The notes: a model not told the origin generated them from the sequence alone. Numbered from the stretch's first letter, positions 10,497-17,536 are shown. The stretch is 64,000 nucleotides of DNA from Kitasatospora sp. SUK 42 (GCF_015776785.2 NZ_LFMD02000003.1:1334330-1398329), one strand, 5' to 3'. Numbers and translations are program-made.

Positions 10497-10537
10497 CCGG
10501 GGCCGCCGCGGATTCCTGAGATCCGCGGCGGCCCCGG
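10497..10537 (+). terminator. strong stem-loop after the peptide transporter
   Basis: A perfect 17-bp inverted repeat (10497-10513 and 10521-10537) encloses a 7-base loop. It follows the POT stop by 18 bases. There is no long U-tract, which is normal for Streptomyces terminators. Confidence 0.8.
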
Positions 10538-10562
10538 CCGTTTCGTGCCTACGGTGCCGGGC

Positions 10563-12575
10563 ATGACGACCGACTCCCTGCCGCACCAGCTGGCCCGCAC
10601 CCGGCGGTTCACCCTGGGCGCCCCCACACGGCCGACCGTCTCCGTCGACGGCGCCACCGTGCTGTTCCTGCGCAGCCGGGGCGGCACCGACCCGCTCGAC
10701 TGCCTGTGGGCGCTGGACACCGCGAGCGGTGAGGAGCGGCTGATCGCCGACCCGGCCGCCCTGGGCTCGACCAGCGGTATCACCGCGTACGACACCTCCG
10801 GCTCTCTCGCAGTCTTCACCCTGGACGGCGCGCTGTGGCTGGCCTCCCGGGGCACCGTCCGCGCCGTCCCGGCCACCGGCGACGCCGAGGACCCCCGACT
10901 GGACCCGACCGGTCGCCGGATCGCCTACATCAGCGGCGGCGCCCTGCGGGTGGTCGGCGTCGACGGCGAGGACGACCGCCCGCTCGCCGAACCCGAGGCC
11001 GAGGACGTCGCCTACGGCCTCGCCGAGTACGTCGCCGCCGAGGAGATGTACCGCGACCGCGGCCACTGGTGGTCCCCCGACGGCACCGCGCTCCTCGTCA
11101 CCCGGGTCGACGAGCGCGAGGTCACCCGCTGGTTCCTGGCCGACCCCACCGACCCCCGGCGCCCGCCGCGCGCCATCCGCTACCCGCTCGCCGGCACCAC
11201 CAACGCCGAGGTCACGCTGTGGCTCCTCGGCCTCGACGGCAGCCGCACCGAGGTCCGCTGGGACCGCACCGCCTTCGAGTACCTCACCGCCGCCGGCTGG
11301 GACGGCCACGGCCCGTACGCCGCCGTGCAGAGCCGCGACCAGCGCACCGTCCGCACCCTGGCCGTCGCGCCGGACGGCGCCACCCGGGTGCTCGCCGAGC
11401 AGCGCGACGAGCACTGGGTCGAGCTCCTCCCCGGCCTGCCGGTCCGTACGGCGGGCGGCGCGCTGGTCGACTCCACCGATGTCGGCGACACCCGGCACCT
11501 GACCGTCGACGGCAAGCCCGTCACCCCGGCCGGGCTGCAGCTGCGCGCGGTGCTCGGGACGGAGGGCGAGCAGGTGCTCTTCACCGCCTCCGAGGAGCCG
11601 ACCGAGACCCACCTGTGGACGTACGAGCCGGACGGCGGCATCCGTCGGCTGAGCGACGGCCCCGGCCTGCACACCGGCGTACGGCGCGGCGGCGCGCTCG
11701 TACTCACCACCCGGACCCCGGACCACCCCGGCGGCCGCACCACCGTGCTGCGCGACGGCGCCCCGGCGCTCCCTCTCACCTCGCACGTCGAGCCGCCCCT
11801 GCTCGCCGCCCGGCCCGAGTTCCTCCGCCTCGGCCCGCACGAGCTGCGCGCCGCCCTCTTCCTGCCCACCGGCCACCAGCCCGGCAACGGCCCGCTGCCC
11901 GTGCTACTCGACCCGTACGGCGGGCCCGCGACGCAGAAGGCCACCACCGGCGGCCTGTGGTGGAGCCAGGTCTCGCAGTGGTTCGCCGACCAGGGCTTCG
12001 CAGTACTGGTGGTGGACGGCCGCGGCACCCCGGGGCGCGGACCCCGGTGGGACAAGGCGATCCACGGCGACAAGGCCGGGCCCGCCCTGGAGGACCAGAT
12101 CGAGGGGCTGCACGAGATAGCCCGGCTGCGGCCCGGCCTGCTCGACCTGGACAGGGTCGGCATCCGCGGCTGGTCCTACGGCGGCTTCCTCGCCGCCCTC
12201 GCGGTGCTACGGCGCCCGGACGTCTTCCACGCCGCCTCGGCCGGGGCCGCACCCACCGACCACCGGCTCTACGACACCCACTGGCAGGAGCGCTTCCTCG
12301 GCCACCCCGACGAACACCCCGAGCACTACGACTCCTGCGACCTGATCGCCGAGGCCCCGAAGCTGAGCCGCCCGCTGCTGCTCATCCAGGGCCTCGCCGA
12401 CGACAACGTCTACCCCGTCCACACCCTGCGGCTCTCCGCCGCCCTCCTCGCCGCCGGCCGCCCCCACGAGGTCCTCCCCCTGCGCGGCGCCGGCCACCGG
12501 CCCACCGACGAGGCGACGGTGGAGAACCTGCTCCACCACGAACTGTCCTTCCTCAAGCGCTCGTTGAACGCATAG
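10563..12575 (+). CDS. S9 family serine peptidase (prolyl oligopeptidase / dipeptidyl-peptidase IV type)
   Basis: A 670-residue cytosolic peptidase with an N-terminal beta-propeller of the DPP-IV N-terminal type and a C-terminal alpha/beta hydrolase. The nucleophile Ser538 sits in GIRGWSYGGF, the acid Asp in GLADDNVYP and the His in RGAGHRP. EYVAAEEMYRDRG matches the double-Glu substrate-amine motif of DPP-IV-type exopeptidases, so release of N-terminal dipeptides is likely. ATG 10563 follows GTGCCGGGC; an upstream in-frame start at 10545 is possible. Position after the peptide transporter suggests joint peptide use, though a strong terminator separates them. Confidence 0.93.
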   Translation: MTTDSLPHQLARTRRFTLGAPTRPTVSVDGATVLFLRSRGGTDPLDCLWALDTASGEERLIADPAALGSTSGITAYDTSGSLAVFTLDGALWLASRGTVRAVPATGDAEDPRLDPTGRRIAYISGGALRVVGVDGEDDRPLAEPEAEDVAYGLAEYVAAEEMYRDRGHWWSPDGTALLVTRVDEREVTRWFLADPTDPRRPPRAIRYPLAGTTNAEVTLWLLGLDGSRTEVRWDRTAFEYLTAAGWDGHGPYAAVQSRDQRTVRTLAVAPDGATRVLAEQRDEHWVELLPGLPVRTAGGALVDSTDVGDTRHLTVDGKPVTPAGLQLRAVLGTEGEQVLFTASEEPTETHLWTYEPDGGIRRLSDGPGLHTGVRRGGALVLTTRTPDHPGGRTTVLRDGAPALPLTSHVEPPLLAARPEFLRLGPHELRAALFLPTGHQPGNGPLPVLLDPYGGPATQKATTGGLWWSQVSQWFADQGFAVLVVDGRGTPGRGPRWDKAIHGDKAGPALEDQIEGLHEIARLRPGLLDLDRVGIRGWSYGGFLAALAVLRRPDVFHAASAGAAPTDHRLYDTHWQERFLGHPDEHPEHYDSCDLIAEAPKLSRPLLLIQGLADDNVYPVHTLRLSAALLAAGRPHEVLPLRGAGHRPTDEATVENLLHHELSFLKRSLNA

Positions 12576-12588
12576 AAAGCACCTGAAC

Positions 12589-12621
12589 GCGCAGGAAGTC
12601 GGCCCGGCCGACTTCCTGCGC
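12589..12621. repeat. dispersed palindrome, copy 1 (15-bp stem)
   Basis: Arms 12589-12603 and 12607-12621 (core GCGCAGGAAGTCGG and its complement) form a perfect 15-bp hairpin with a 3-base loop. A second copy with the same core is at 17282-17324. Both are followed by CAGGCAA or AGGCAA. This copy lies 13 bases after the S9 peptidase stop and may also act as its terminator. The two copies bracket the RiPP-like part of the accessory island. Confidence 0.75.
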
Positions 12622-12648
12622 CAGGCAACCGGGCTGCTCTGTCTGTGT

Positions 12649-12741
12649 TCAGGGTTGCCGCAGTGGGCACGGTGGGGGCCGCTTGTTGCCCGCCCAGGTG
12701 TAGCAATGCCAGTGCAGTCCAGGCCAGCTCCAGTGATCCAT
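12649..12741 (-). CDS. possible 30-residue aromatic/Cys-rich peptide
   Basis: An ATG frame on the reverse strand (MDHWSWPGLHWHCYTWAG... ending CPLRQP) has a GGTAAGG-like ribosome site 8 bases upstream. It is rich in Trp and His with Cys at positions 13 and 25. It could be a small zinc-binding or peptide-precursor gene, a remnant of a zinc-ribbon gene, or chance. Nothing next to it supports a function beyond the decayed methyltransferase fragment upstream on the same strand. Confidence 0.25.
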   Translation of the reverse strand: MDHWSWPGLHWHCYTWAGNKRPPPCPLRQP

Positions 12742-12920
12742 GAGCGCCTTACCCTGGTCAGGAGCGGACCCCGTTCCCAGTTTCGTCGGGAGCCGGGCCC
12801 GCCTGCGTGGTGTGCGTCAGTCGGTAGTGGCGAAGCGAGCCGGGTCGATGCCGGACGCCCCCAACTCCTCCGTGGTGAACCCCAGTTCGGCACTGACAGT
12901 TGGCTTCGCGCAGCCTCCGG

Positions 12921-13290
12921 TCAGCCTCGGAGCGGCACCGGGTTCTCCGGGGAATCGAGCCACACGGTGTGGGTATCCGTGGTGACCGTGAGGCCGAACC
13001 GGTCGAAGCCGGGGCGGCCCCGATCGTCCCACCAGCGCCAGGCGGCCTCCACCTCGCCCCAGAGGTTCCGGGGTCCGGACTGGTACACCTCATACTCCGT
13101 GCGGCCCCGCTCGTAGTCGGCGGACGCCCAAGACCGGGTGTCCCGGCTGTAGAGCCACAGCGTGTACGCGCCGTCGTCGCAGTACCTCCGTACTGGTTGA
13201 GCCCAATGGGCGGTCGCCCGTTGGGTGGTGCTACCCGCCCCGCGCCTTCCCCTGGCGGGGCGGGGATCTCGGGGGTTTTCGGCAGCCCAA
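12921..13290 (-). pseudogene. C-terminal remnant of a SAM-dependent (protein-L-isoaspartate-type) methyltransferase
   Basis: The reverse strand holds about 100 open codons ending at TGA 12921-12923. Recognisable stretches are YTLWLYSRDTRSWAS, EYEVYQSGPRNLWGEVEAA, WRWWDDRGRP, FGLTVTTDTHTVW and LDSPENPVP. From memory this pattern is the C-terminus of Streptomyces methyltransferases linked to RiPP clusters (FxLD system). No methyltransferase core or start codon is present upstream: the frame degrades before 13300, next to the pentapeptide gene. Downstream, out of frame, the segment FTTEELGASGIDPARFATTD ends at 12817 and looks like the tail of another lost gene. I read this as a deletion relic. 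Confidence 0.6.
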
Positions 13291-13401
13291 AATAGCTACA
13301 GGACTTCAACATCCCTGTAGTTTCAACTGCCTTTCTCTGTAAGTCAGTTGAGTGTTAGCGTTCGCTTCCTCCGTCTTAGCGACTCCTGTGAGGTGCCCTC
13401 C

Positions 13402-14073
13402 ATGACTCAGGCCATGCCTCGCCCAAAGAATCCCCTGACCCCGCGGTTTCAGGTCGCGTTGCGACCTGCCGAATTGCCCGACCATGACTTTGAGGACGAC
13501 GCCACAATCAAAGGTCGGCGATACAGCGGACTGAGCCTCGTTGGCCGATCGGGTGAAGCGGTCGAAGTCGAGCAATGCGCCTTTGAGAACGTCCGATTCA
13601 CTGGGATGCACCTGGTCCGGTCGGTGCTCGCCCACATCACCTTCGAGACCTGCGACTTCGCCACAGTCCGGACACAGGACGTGTCCATCCTTCGAAGCAC
13701 GGTGACCGGATGTCGGCTCACCGGGTCGTCCTGGAGCAACGGCAGCTTCCGTGACGTCCTCATCGAGGGCACTCGGACAGACAGCACGCTGTTCCGCTAC
13801 GCGAAGTTCAAAATGGTGGTCTTCAGGGAGTGCAATCTCTCCCAGGCTGATTTTCAGTTTGCCGAACTCCGCGATGTGCGGTTCGAGAAGTGTGACCTCA
13901 CCGGAGCCCAGTTCGCCAACGTCGCCGTTCAGCCCGGTGTCAGCTTCGACAATTGCACGCTGGTTGACGTCGGAGGCGCCTCGCACCTCAAGGGCGCCAC
14001 TGTGCGAGGCCCAGGATCCATGGAGCTGGCCCTGAGCCTGGCCAGGGAGGCCGGCATCCTGTTTGAGCCCTAA
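13402..14073 (+). CDS. pentapeptide-repeat protein
   Basis: A 223-residue protein made largely of degenerate A(N/D)LXX-type pentapeptide repeats from about residue 45 to 200, for example CAFENVRFTG, CDFATVRTQD, CNLSQADFQF and CDLTGAQFAN. These build a right-handed quadrilateral beta-helix. Some members (Qnr, McbG, AlbG) shield DNA gyrase from toxins; many have unknown roles. ATG 13402 follows GAGGTG. The gene converges on the HExxH gene, overlapping its 3' end by 4 bases, and is the only intact plus-strand gene in this part of the island. A self-immunity role for the adjacent RiPP-like locus is a guess. Confidence 0.85.
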   Translation: MTQAMPRPKNPLTPRFQVALRPAELPDHDFEDDATIKGRRYSGLSLVGRSGEAVEVEQCAFENVRFTGMHLVRSVLAHITFETCDFATVRTQDVSILRSTVTGCRLTGSSWSNGSFRDVLIEGTRTDSTLFRYAKFKMVVFRECNLSQADFQFAELRDVRFEKCDLTGAQFANVAVQPGVSFDNCTLVDVGGASHLKGATVRGPGSMELALSLAREAGILFEP

Positions 14074-14936
14074 GCGGCGACAGGCAGCTCGTAGTGTGCG
14101 AACTCCTGGCCCGAGATCGACCGGGTAACGAGGTCGAAGTCGATCGTCTCGGCGAAGGCCGCGAGTTCGCGCACCATCCCCTGACCATACGGCGTGAACA
14201 GGTCCAGCTTGTCGAGCAGGCCGTCCGTGCACTCGCGGATCGAGTGGCGGAACTTGTCCACCAACTCCGTCTCGCCCCTCAGGTGCTGCATGAGCATGAG
14301 AGGCGGGGCCACCACCGCACTGTGGAACGCCTTGTCGAGCGGGCGCATCTGTCCGAACTTCACCGCGGACACGACCCGGAACTCGTCGGCCTCCAAGTCC
14401 TTGGCCGGCCTCGTGTAGAGGCGGTACACCATGTCCGCCAGGAAGACGTTCAGGTGCACGGTCTCGTGCACCAGGGACTCGGCGTAGTCGTGGGGCCGCC
14501 ACTCGTCACCAGGGCTCATGCTCACCAGGCCTGGAAGCGTTGAACCGGTGCCGCCGCCCTTGTTGGTCGAGCTGAACATCACGACGTCGGTGACCACCAG
14601 GTCCACGAGCGCCCCCAGGTCGGGGACGAGGTCCCTGGTGTGCAGGAGCGCCACGGAGAAGTCGCGCTTCCACCGCTCCCTCAGGTCGGCCGGGGTACTC
14701 TCCAAGCCCTCGAAGATGTTCTCGAAGGTCCTGTTCTCGATCAGGTAGCTGCCCCACTCGCTGTCATTGAAGGACAGCGTGATGCCCTCGCCCTCGACCG
14801 GCAGGGGGCGGAGGGCAGAGACGACGCTCCGGTATGCGGCCGGGAGGGCCGCGACGGCCGGCGGGGGCTGCTCGTTGACCGCGCTCACGAGTCGGCCGAT
14901 CGTCTCACGGGCGTGGTGGATGTTGAGGAACCGCAT
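14070..14936 (-). CDS. HExxH-motif peptide modification protein (aKG-HExxH-type beta-hydroxylase-like)
   Basis: A 288-residue protein with LVHETVH at about residues 155-161, a third candidate metal ligand in AFHSAV (His205) and an RPLDKAFH context. This matches the HExxH-containing putative peptide-modification family linked to RiPP clusters. Characterised members are reported to use iron and 2-oxoglutarate to hydroxylate precursor side chains rather than act as proteases. ATG 14936 is placed 9 bases after AAGGAG (14946-14951); GTG 14942 would be too close. A strong stem-loop separates it from the 48-residue precursor candidate directly upstream. Assignment rests on motif and context; an ordinary metalloprotease is the alternative. 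Confidence 0.7.
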   Translation of the reverse strand: MRFLNIHHARETIGRLVSAVNEQPPPAVAALPAAYRSVVSALRPLPVEGEGITLSFNDSEWGSYLIENRTFENIFEGLESTPADLRERWKRDFSVALLHTRDLVPDLGALVDLVVTDVVMFSSTNKGGGTGSTLPGLVSMSPGDEWRPHDYAESLVHETVHLNVFLADMVYRLYTRPAKDLEADEFRVVSAVKFGQMRPLDKAFHSAVVAPPLMLMQHLRGETELVDKFRHSIRECTDGLLDKLDLFTPYGQGMVRELAAFAETIDFDLVTRSISGQEFAHYELPVAA

Positions 14937-14969
14937 GGACACTCGCTCCTTCGCTGGGATGCTTGGAAC

Positions 14970-15008
14970 CGCGCGCCCGGCCCCAATTGAGGTGGGGCCG
15001 GGCGCGCG
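14970..15008 (-). terminator. intra-operon stem-loop between precursor and HExxH gene
   Basis: A perfect 16-bp inverted repeat (14970-14985 / 14993-15008) with a 7-base loop lies 27 bases after the precursor stop and 33 bases before the HExxH start. Such partial terminators are common in RiPP operons and raise precursor mRNA over enzyme mRNA. Confidence 0.75.
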
Positions 15009-15034
15009 ACCACTTCAGGCACTCAGGCCGGACG

Positions 15035-15181
15035 TCAGTTGGTCCAGCCGCCCATCATCGAGGTGTTGTCCTCGCCCAGGAACGCCCGGACGTTGCCCCG
15101 GATGGCGTCCGCAGCGCTCTCGTCGAGCGTCACGACCTCGCTCGCCTCGGTGCTCTCGGTGTCGCTGGTGATCACGGGCAT
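15035..15181 (-). CDS. candidate RiPP precursor peptide, 48 residues
   Basis: An ATG frame at 15181 with AGGGAG 5 bases upstream encodes a 48-residue peptide. It has an acidic Ser/Thr/Glu-rich N-terminal half (MPVITSDTESTEASEVVTLD), a short helical-looking leader (ESAADAIRGNVRAFLGE) and a polar tail DNTSMMGGWTN. Size, leader-core organisation and position just before the HExxH modification gene fit a precursor. Asp, Asn or Thr in the tail would be candidate hydroxylation sites if the enzyme is a beta-hydroxylase. There is no Cys, so lanthionine or thiazole formation is not expected. No close family is known to me. Confidence 0.65.
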   Translation of the reverse strand: MPVITSDTESTEASEVVTLDESAADAIRGNVRAFLGEDNTSMMGGWTN

Positions 15182-15299
15182 TGCGATCTCCCTTCACTGG
15201 ATGGATGGAGCAACCTCCCCGAACGGGGAGGAACTTGTGGGGGCGCCACTGCATCGGACCATGGATGATCCGCCAGAGCTTCACAGCGATCTTCTTCAT
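15182..15299 (-). pseudogene. small ORF start with NUDIX-like N-terminus, apparently truncated
   Basis: An ATG at 15299 has an excellent ribosome site (GAGGGGG 6 bases upstream) and encodes MKKIAVKLWRIIHGPMQWR, resembling the N-terminus of actinobacterial NUDIX hydrolases (LWR..GPxQWR..H.KF). The frame then runs out of frame through the precursor gene to 15015 (94 codons), which is unlikely. In another frame, ATG 15262 gives a 22-residue peptide ending SPFGEVAPSIQ with its stop just before the precursor ribosome site. It may be a truncated gene, a leader peptide or a frameshifted second precursor. Confidence 0.35.
15214..15231 (-). promoter_or_regulatory. 7-bp stem-loop ahead of the precursor gene
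   Basis: CCTCCCC and GGGGAGG enclose a 4-base loop, 33 bases before the precursor ATG, inside the upstream small ORF. In RNA it would be a stable GC hairpin that could act as an attenuator or stabilise the precursor message. Confidence 0.45.
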
Positions 15300-15511
15300 G
15301 GTTTCGCCCCCTCGTTAGTCGGGCCCCGCGCGCCGCTCTTGCGGGGGCCCCGCGATCCCGCAACCAGCACCGCCGACGCCAAATCCGCGATTATCAGACC
15401 AATCGGGACGGTGCCAGTGGAGGTGCTGGTGCCGCCGAGAACGCAGCCGTAGGGCGACAAGTCCAGATTAAGGCGAGCGGGAGAGGGAAAGGTGATTATT
15501 CCCGCTGGTGA

Positions 15512-16351
15512 CTAAAGATCACGAAGGAAGAGCGCCGACCATTCAGCCAGCTTCTCTCGGGCCTGTTCGCCGAACAATGCATACCCTTCGTACATGGCGA
15601 ATGCATCCCGGTATGCTTCAATATCCCGCCGGTCCCGAAGCGTGATGATCCCGGTCTCTGTCTCGACAGTGGCAAGACTGCTGTCGTACACCGTAAAGGT
15701 GTTCAGTGGACTCTCCGGGATGTGCTTCCCGAGTGGAATCACGCCGAGTCGGACGTTCGGGAGCCTGGAAACAGAAACGAGTCGTTCGATCTGCATCACC
15801 ATGGCCCGAGGCGGCAGGAGTGCCCACCTGACGGCCTGCTCGGTCAGTATGAAGGTGAAGGTCTTCGACTCGTCGTACACGACGGTCTGGCGTTCCAACT
15901 TCTTCATTACGGCCCTGGTGGTGTCCCCCGGCACATGGGCAAGGCTCGCCCGCACGTATTCAGGCGTGGCAAGCAACGTATTCAGCATCGAGATCAGGAG
16001 GTAGCGGATCTCGGTAGAAGACTGGTCGAGTGCCGCAAGCTCGGATTGCTTCTTCTCCAATCCCTTCTTTCTCAGGGTGCGGATGTCCTGCCACTCGGTA
16101 TTTGCCACGCGGGCCAGGTCAAGTACCTGCCGCGCCAGCTCGGCCGGCACTTCGAGAGCCCGCAGGATCAGCTCCACATCCACCAGGGACGGGACGGTCC
16201 TGCCAGTTTCAATCTTACTGATCTTCGATTGCGTCATGCCGCAACGCCGAGCAAGCCGGTCTCCTGCGAGACCGGCTTGAACCCGTAGTTCCCTCAGCGC
16301 TTTCGCCAGGTCACTTTTGCTGTGGCCCAGCTCTTCCGGGTCTATTGCCAC
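15512..16351 (-). CDS. XRE helix-turn-helix regulator with DUF5753
   Basis: A 279-residue DNA-binding protein. The N-terminal XRE helix-turn-helix spans residues about 14-70 (LAKALRELRVQAGLAGDRLARR, MTQSKISKIETGRTVPS). It is followed by a DUF5753 domain with RYLLISMLNTLLATPEYVRA and the ESPLNTFTVYD segment typical of WhiJ-like proteins. GTG 16351 overlaps the end of the DUF6879 gene by 10 bases, so translation is coupled. It is third in a three-gene set. It probably represses its own operon and may control the RiPP-like genes 330 bases downstream on the same strand. Confidence 0.9.
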   Translation of the reverse strand: MAIDPEELGHSKSDLAKALRELRVQAGLAGDRLARRCGMTQSKISKIETGRTVPSLVDVELILRALEVPAELARQVLDLARVANTEWQDIRTLRKKGLEKKQSELAALDQSSTEIRYLLISMLNTLLATPEYVRASLAHVPGDTTRAVMKKLERQTVVYDESKTFTFILTEQAVRWALLPPRAMVMQIERLVSVSRLPNVRLGVIPLGKHIPESPLNTFTVYDSSLATVETETGIITLRDRRDIEAYRDAFAMYEGYALFGEQAREKLAEWSALFLRDL

Positions 16352-16866
16352 CCGTGTTCTTCCACATAGTCCACGAAGGGCACCGATTCAGCCACGGCGA
16401 CTCGTCGCCATTCCCGGTATTTCTCGACGCCACCCTCGACAAGCACGCGGTCGATCTGAGTTCCGTCGGGCTCGTAGTTCATCAGGACCACAGTTGAGTC
16501 GTCGAAGGCCCAGAAGTCCTGGTCCGGAAGGCCTGGGTTCGACCTGCCGGTCAGGTCGAGAATTCGGATGTCCTCGCCGGCCTTGACATGCGGCGCGTAG
16601 TACATGAACTCGTACCGCAGATAGTCGCTCAGCGGCCGAGTAACGATGTGCACGCGCTGAACCGTGCGACCGGCTGCAGTATGAGCCCTGAGCCTGTCGG
16701 TCCAGCCGGATGTGTAGGTATCGGGGTCGATCCGGTACCCGTTCAGGAATTCCTCGATCTCTTCAGCCTCTCCCGCGACCTTGTACGCGGGCAGGGCCTC
16801 AAGCCGGAACGCCGACCGCGAGAAGCCGTGTAGAACCCTCTGCCAGCCCTCACCATCCAAGAGCAC
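16342..16866 (-). CDS. DUF6879 family protein
   Basis: A 174-residue cytoplasmic protein matching the DUF6879 pattern: MLLDGEGWQRVLHGF start, VHIVTRPLSDYLRYEFMYY core, EDIRILDL, LPDQDFWAFDDSTVV and a C-terminal LEGGVEKYREWR-like end. Function is unknown. In streptomycetes it recurs beside an XRE-DUF5753 regulator and a small acidic protein, exactly as here. GTG 16866 overlaps the preceding gene by 17 bases, and its 3' end overlaps the XRE start by 10. It probably acts with the XRE protein, by analogy with DUF397 partners. Confidence 0.85.
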   Translation of the reverse strand: MLLDGEGWQRVLHGFSRSAFRLEALPAYKVAGEAEEIEEFLNGYRIDPDTYTSGWTDRLRAHTAAGRTVQRVHIVTRPLSDYLRYEFMYYAPHVKAGEDIRILDLTGRSNPGLPDQDFWAFDDSTVVLMNYEPDGTQIDRVLVEGGVEKYREWRRVAVAESVPFVDYVEEHGWQ

Positions 16867-17047
16867 GGATGGCCTCCTTTACGACGCGCTCGGGCAGTTC
16901 CACGGCGCCTTCGTGTGCCGGTACCGCCAGCTCTGCGTACTGGTCCCCCTGGAAGACGAGAGTGCCCCGGTCGGTGAGGTAGACGTTCGGGCAGTCTCCC
17001 TCCTTGCAGTCGCCGACGCCGGAACCCGTGAGCCGCTGGTGAGCCAT
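16850..17047 (-). CDS. small conserved partner of the DUF6879/XRE module
   Basis: A 65-residue protein with a CKEGDCPNVYLTDRGTLVFQGD core and two Cys separated by four residues, then a charged C-terminal helix (ELPERVVKEAIRAL). Similar small proteins precede DUF6879 genes in streptomycetes. I chose ATG 17047 because AAGGGGG lies 7 bases upstream; TTG 17053 is in frame but too close. It is the first gene of the three-gene overlapping set and so probably sits right behind the promoter. Function is unknown. Confidence 0.8.
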   Translation of the reverse strand: MAHQRLTGSGVGDCKEGDCPNVYLTDRGTLVFQGDQYAELAVPAHEGAVELPERVVKEAIRALGW

Positions 17048-17281
17048 GGTCAACCCCCTTCAGCTCGGCCCTGGTTGGACCGCCTGGACGAGACCGTATG
17101 GAAGGGGCGCGTGGCCTGTCCACACGGTTCGGGCACTATTCCCGTCCTGGACTAATGATCACGTCCTCGCACGGCAACGCTGCTCACCTTGCGACCAGGA
17201 TCGAGGAACCGGGCGCGTGTCCCCCGGCGGCTCCTTGCGGGAAGCAAGGAGCCGCCGGTTGATGGGGACCACGCTCACGGC

Positions 17282-17324
17282 TGCCTGCGCAGGAAGTCGG
17301 GCAGGCCGACTTCCTGCGCAGGCA
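17282..17324. repeat. dispersed palindrome, copy 2 (19-bp stem)
   Basis: Arms 17282-17300 and 17306-17324 are perfectly complementary over 19 bp with a 5-base loop. The inner 14 bases of each arm match the palindrome at 12589-12621. The stem is longer than in copy 1 by extra TGCCT / AGGCA pairs. No gene ends directly at it, so it is not simply the terminator of an intact gene. Confidence 0.75.
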
Positions 17325-17415
17325 AGCGCCGCCTCTCCTGCATGCAAACCTTCAGAGGGGCGTCCCGCAGCGCTCTTCGCTGTAACTGCCGCCGGGGACC
17401 CACCACTCCACTTCA

Positions 17416-17444
17416 CCCCGTCGAGCCGAGCCGGCTCGACGGGG
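17416..17444 (-). terminator. hairpin after the DUF397 remnant
   Basis: A perfect 12-bp stem (17416-17427 / 17433-17444) with a 5-base loop lies just downstream of the stop of the DUF397 fragment. The intact DUF397 gene at 19335 is also followed by a strong hairpin. Confidence 0.6.
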
Positions 17445-17455
17445 CAACCATGCGC

Positions 17456-17536
17456 TCAAGGGTCGAAGGTGAGGTGGTCGAACTTGCCGGCCTTCAAACC
17501 CTGGAGGAGGCCACCGCGGCTTCCCTCCTGCTCGCG
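17456..17536 (-). pseudogene. C-terminal remnant of a DUF397 protein
   Basis: About 26 codons ending at TGA 17456-17458 read GLLQGLKAGKFDHLTFDP. This parallels the end of the intact DUF397 protein at 19335-19535 (AFLQGAKSGEFDHLATDA). The upstream sequence does not continue as DUF397: the Tyr-Ser-Gly and Cys-Val-Glu motifs are missing. It indicates a former second XRE-DUF397 pair here. Confidence 0.6.

Noticed and set aside
12758..13312. 184-codon reverse frame in the methyltransferase relic region
   Set aside because: Out of phase with the recognisable methyltransferase residues and Pro/Gly/Arg-rich; the other frame explains the sequence.
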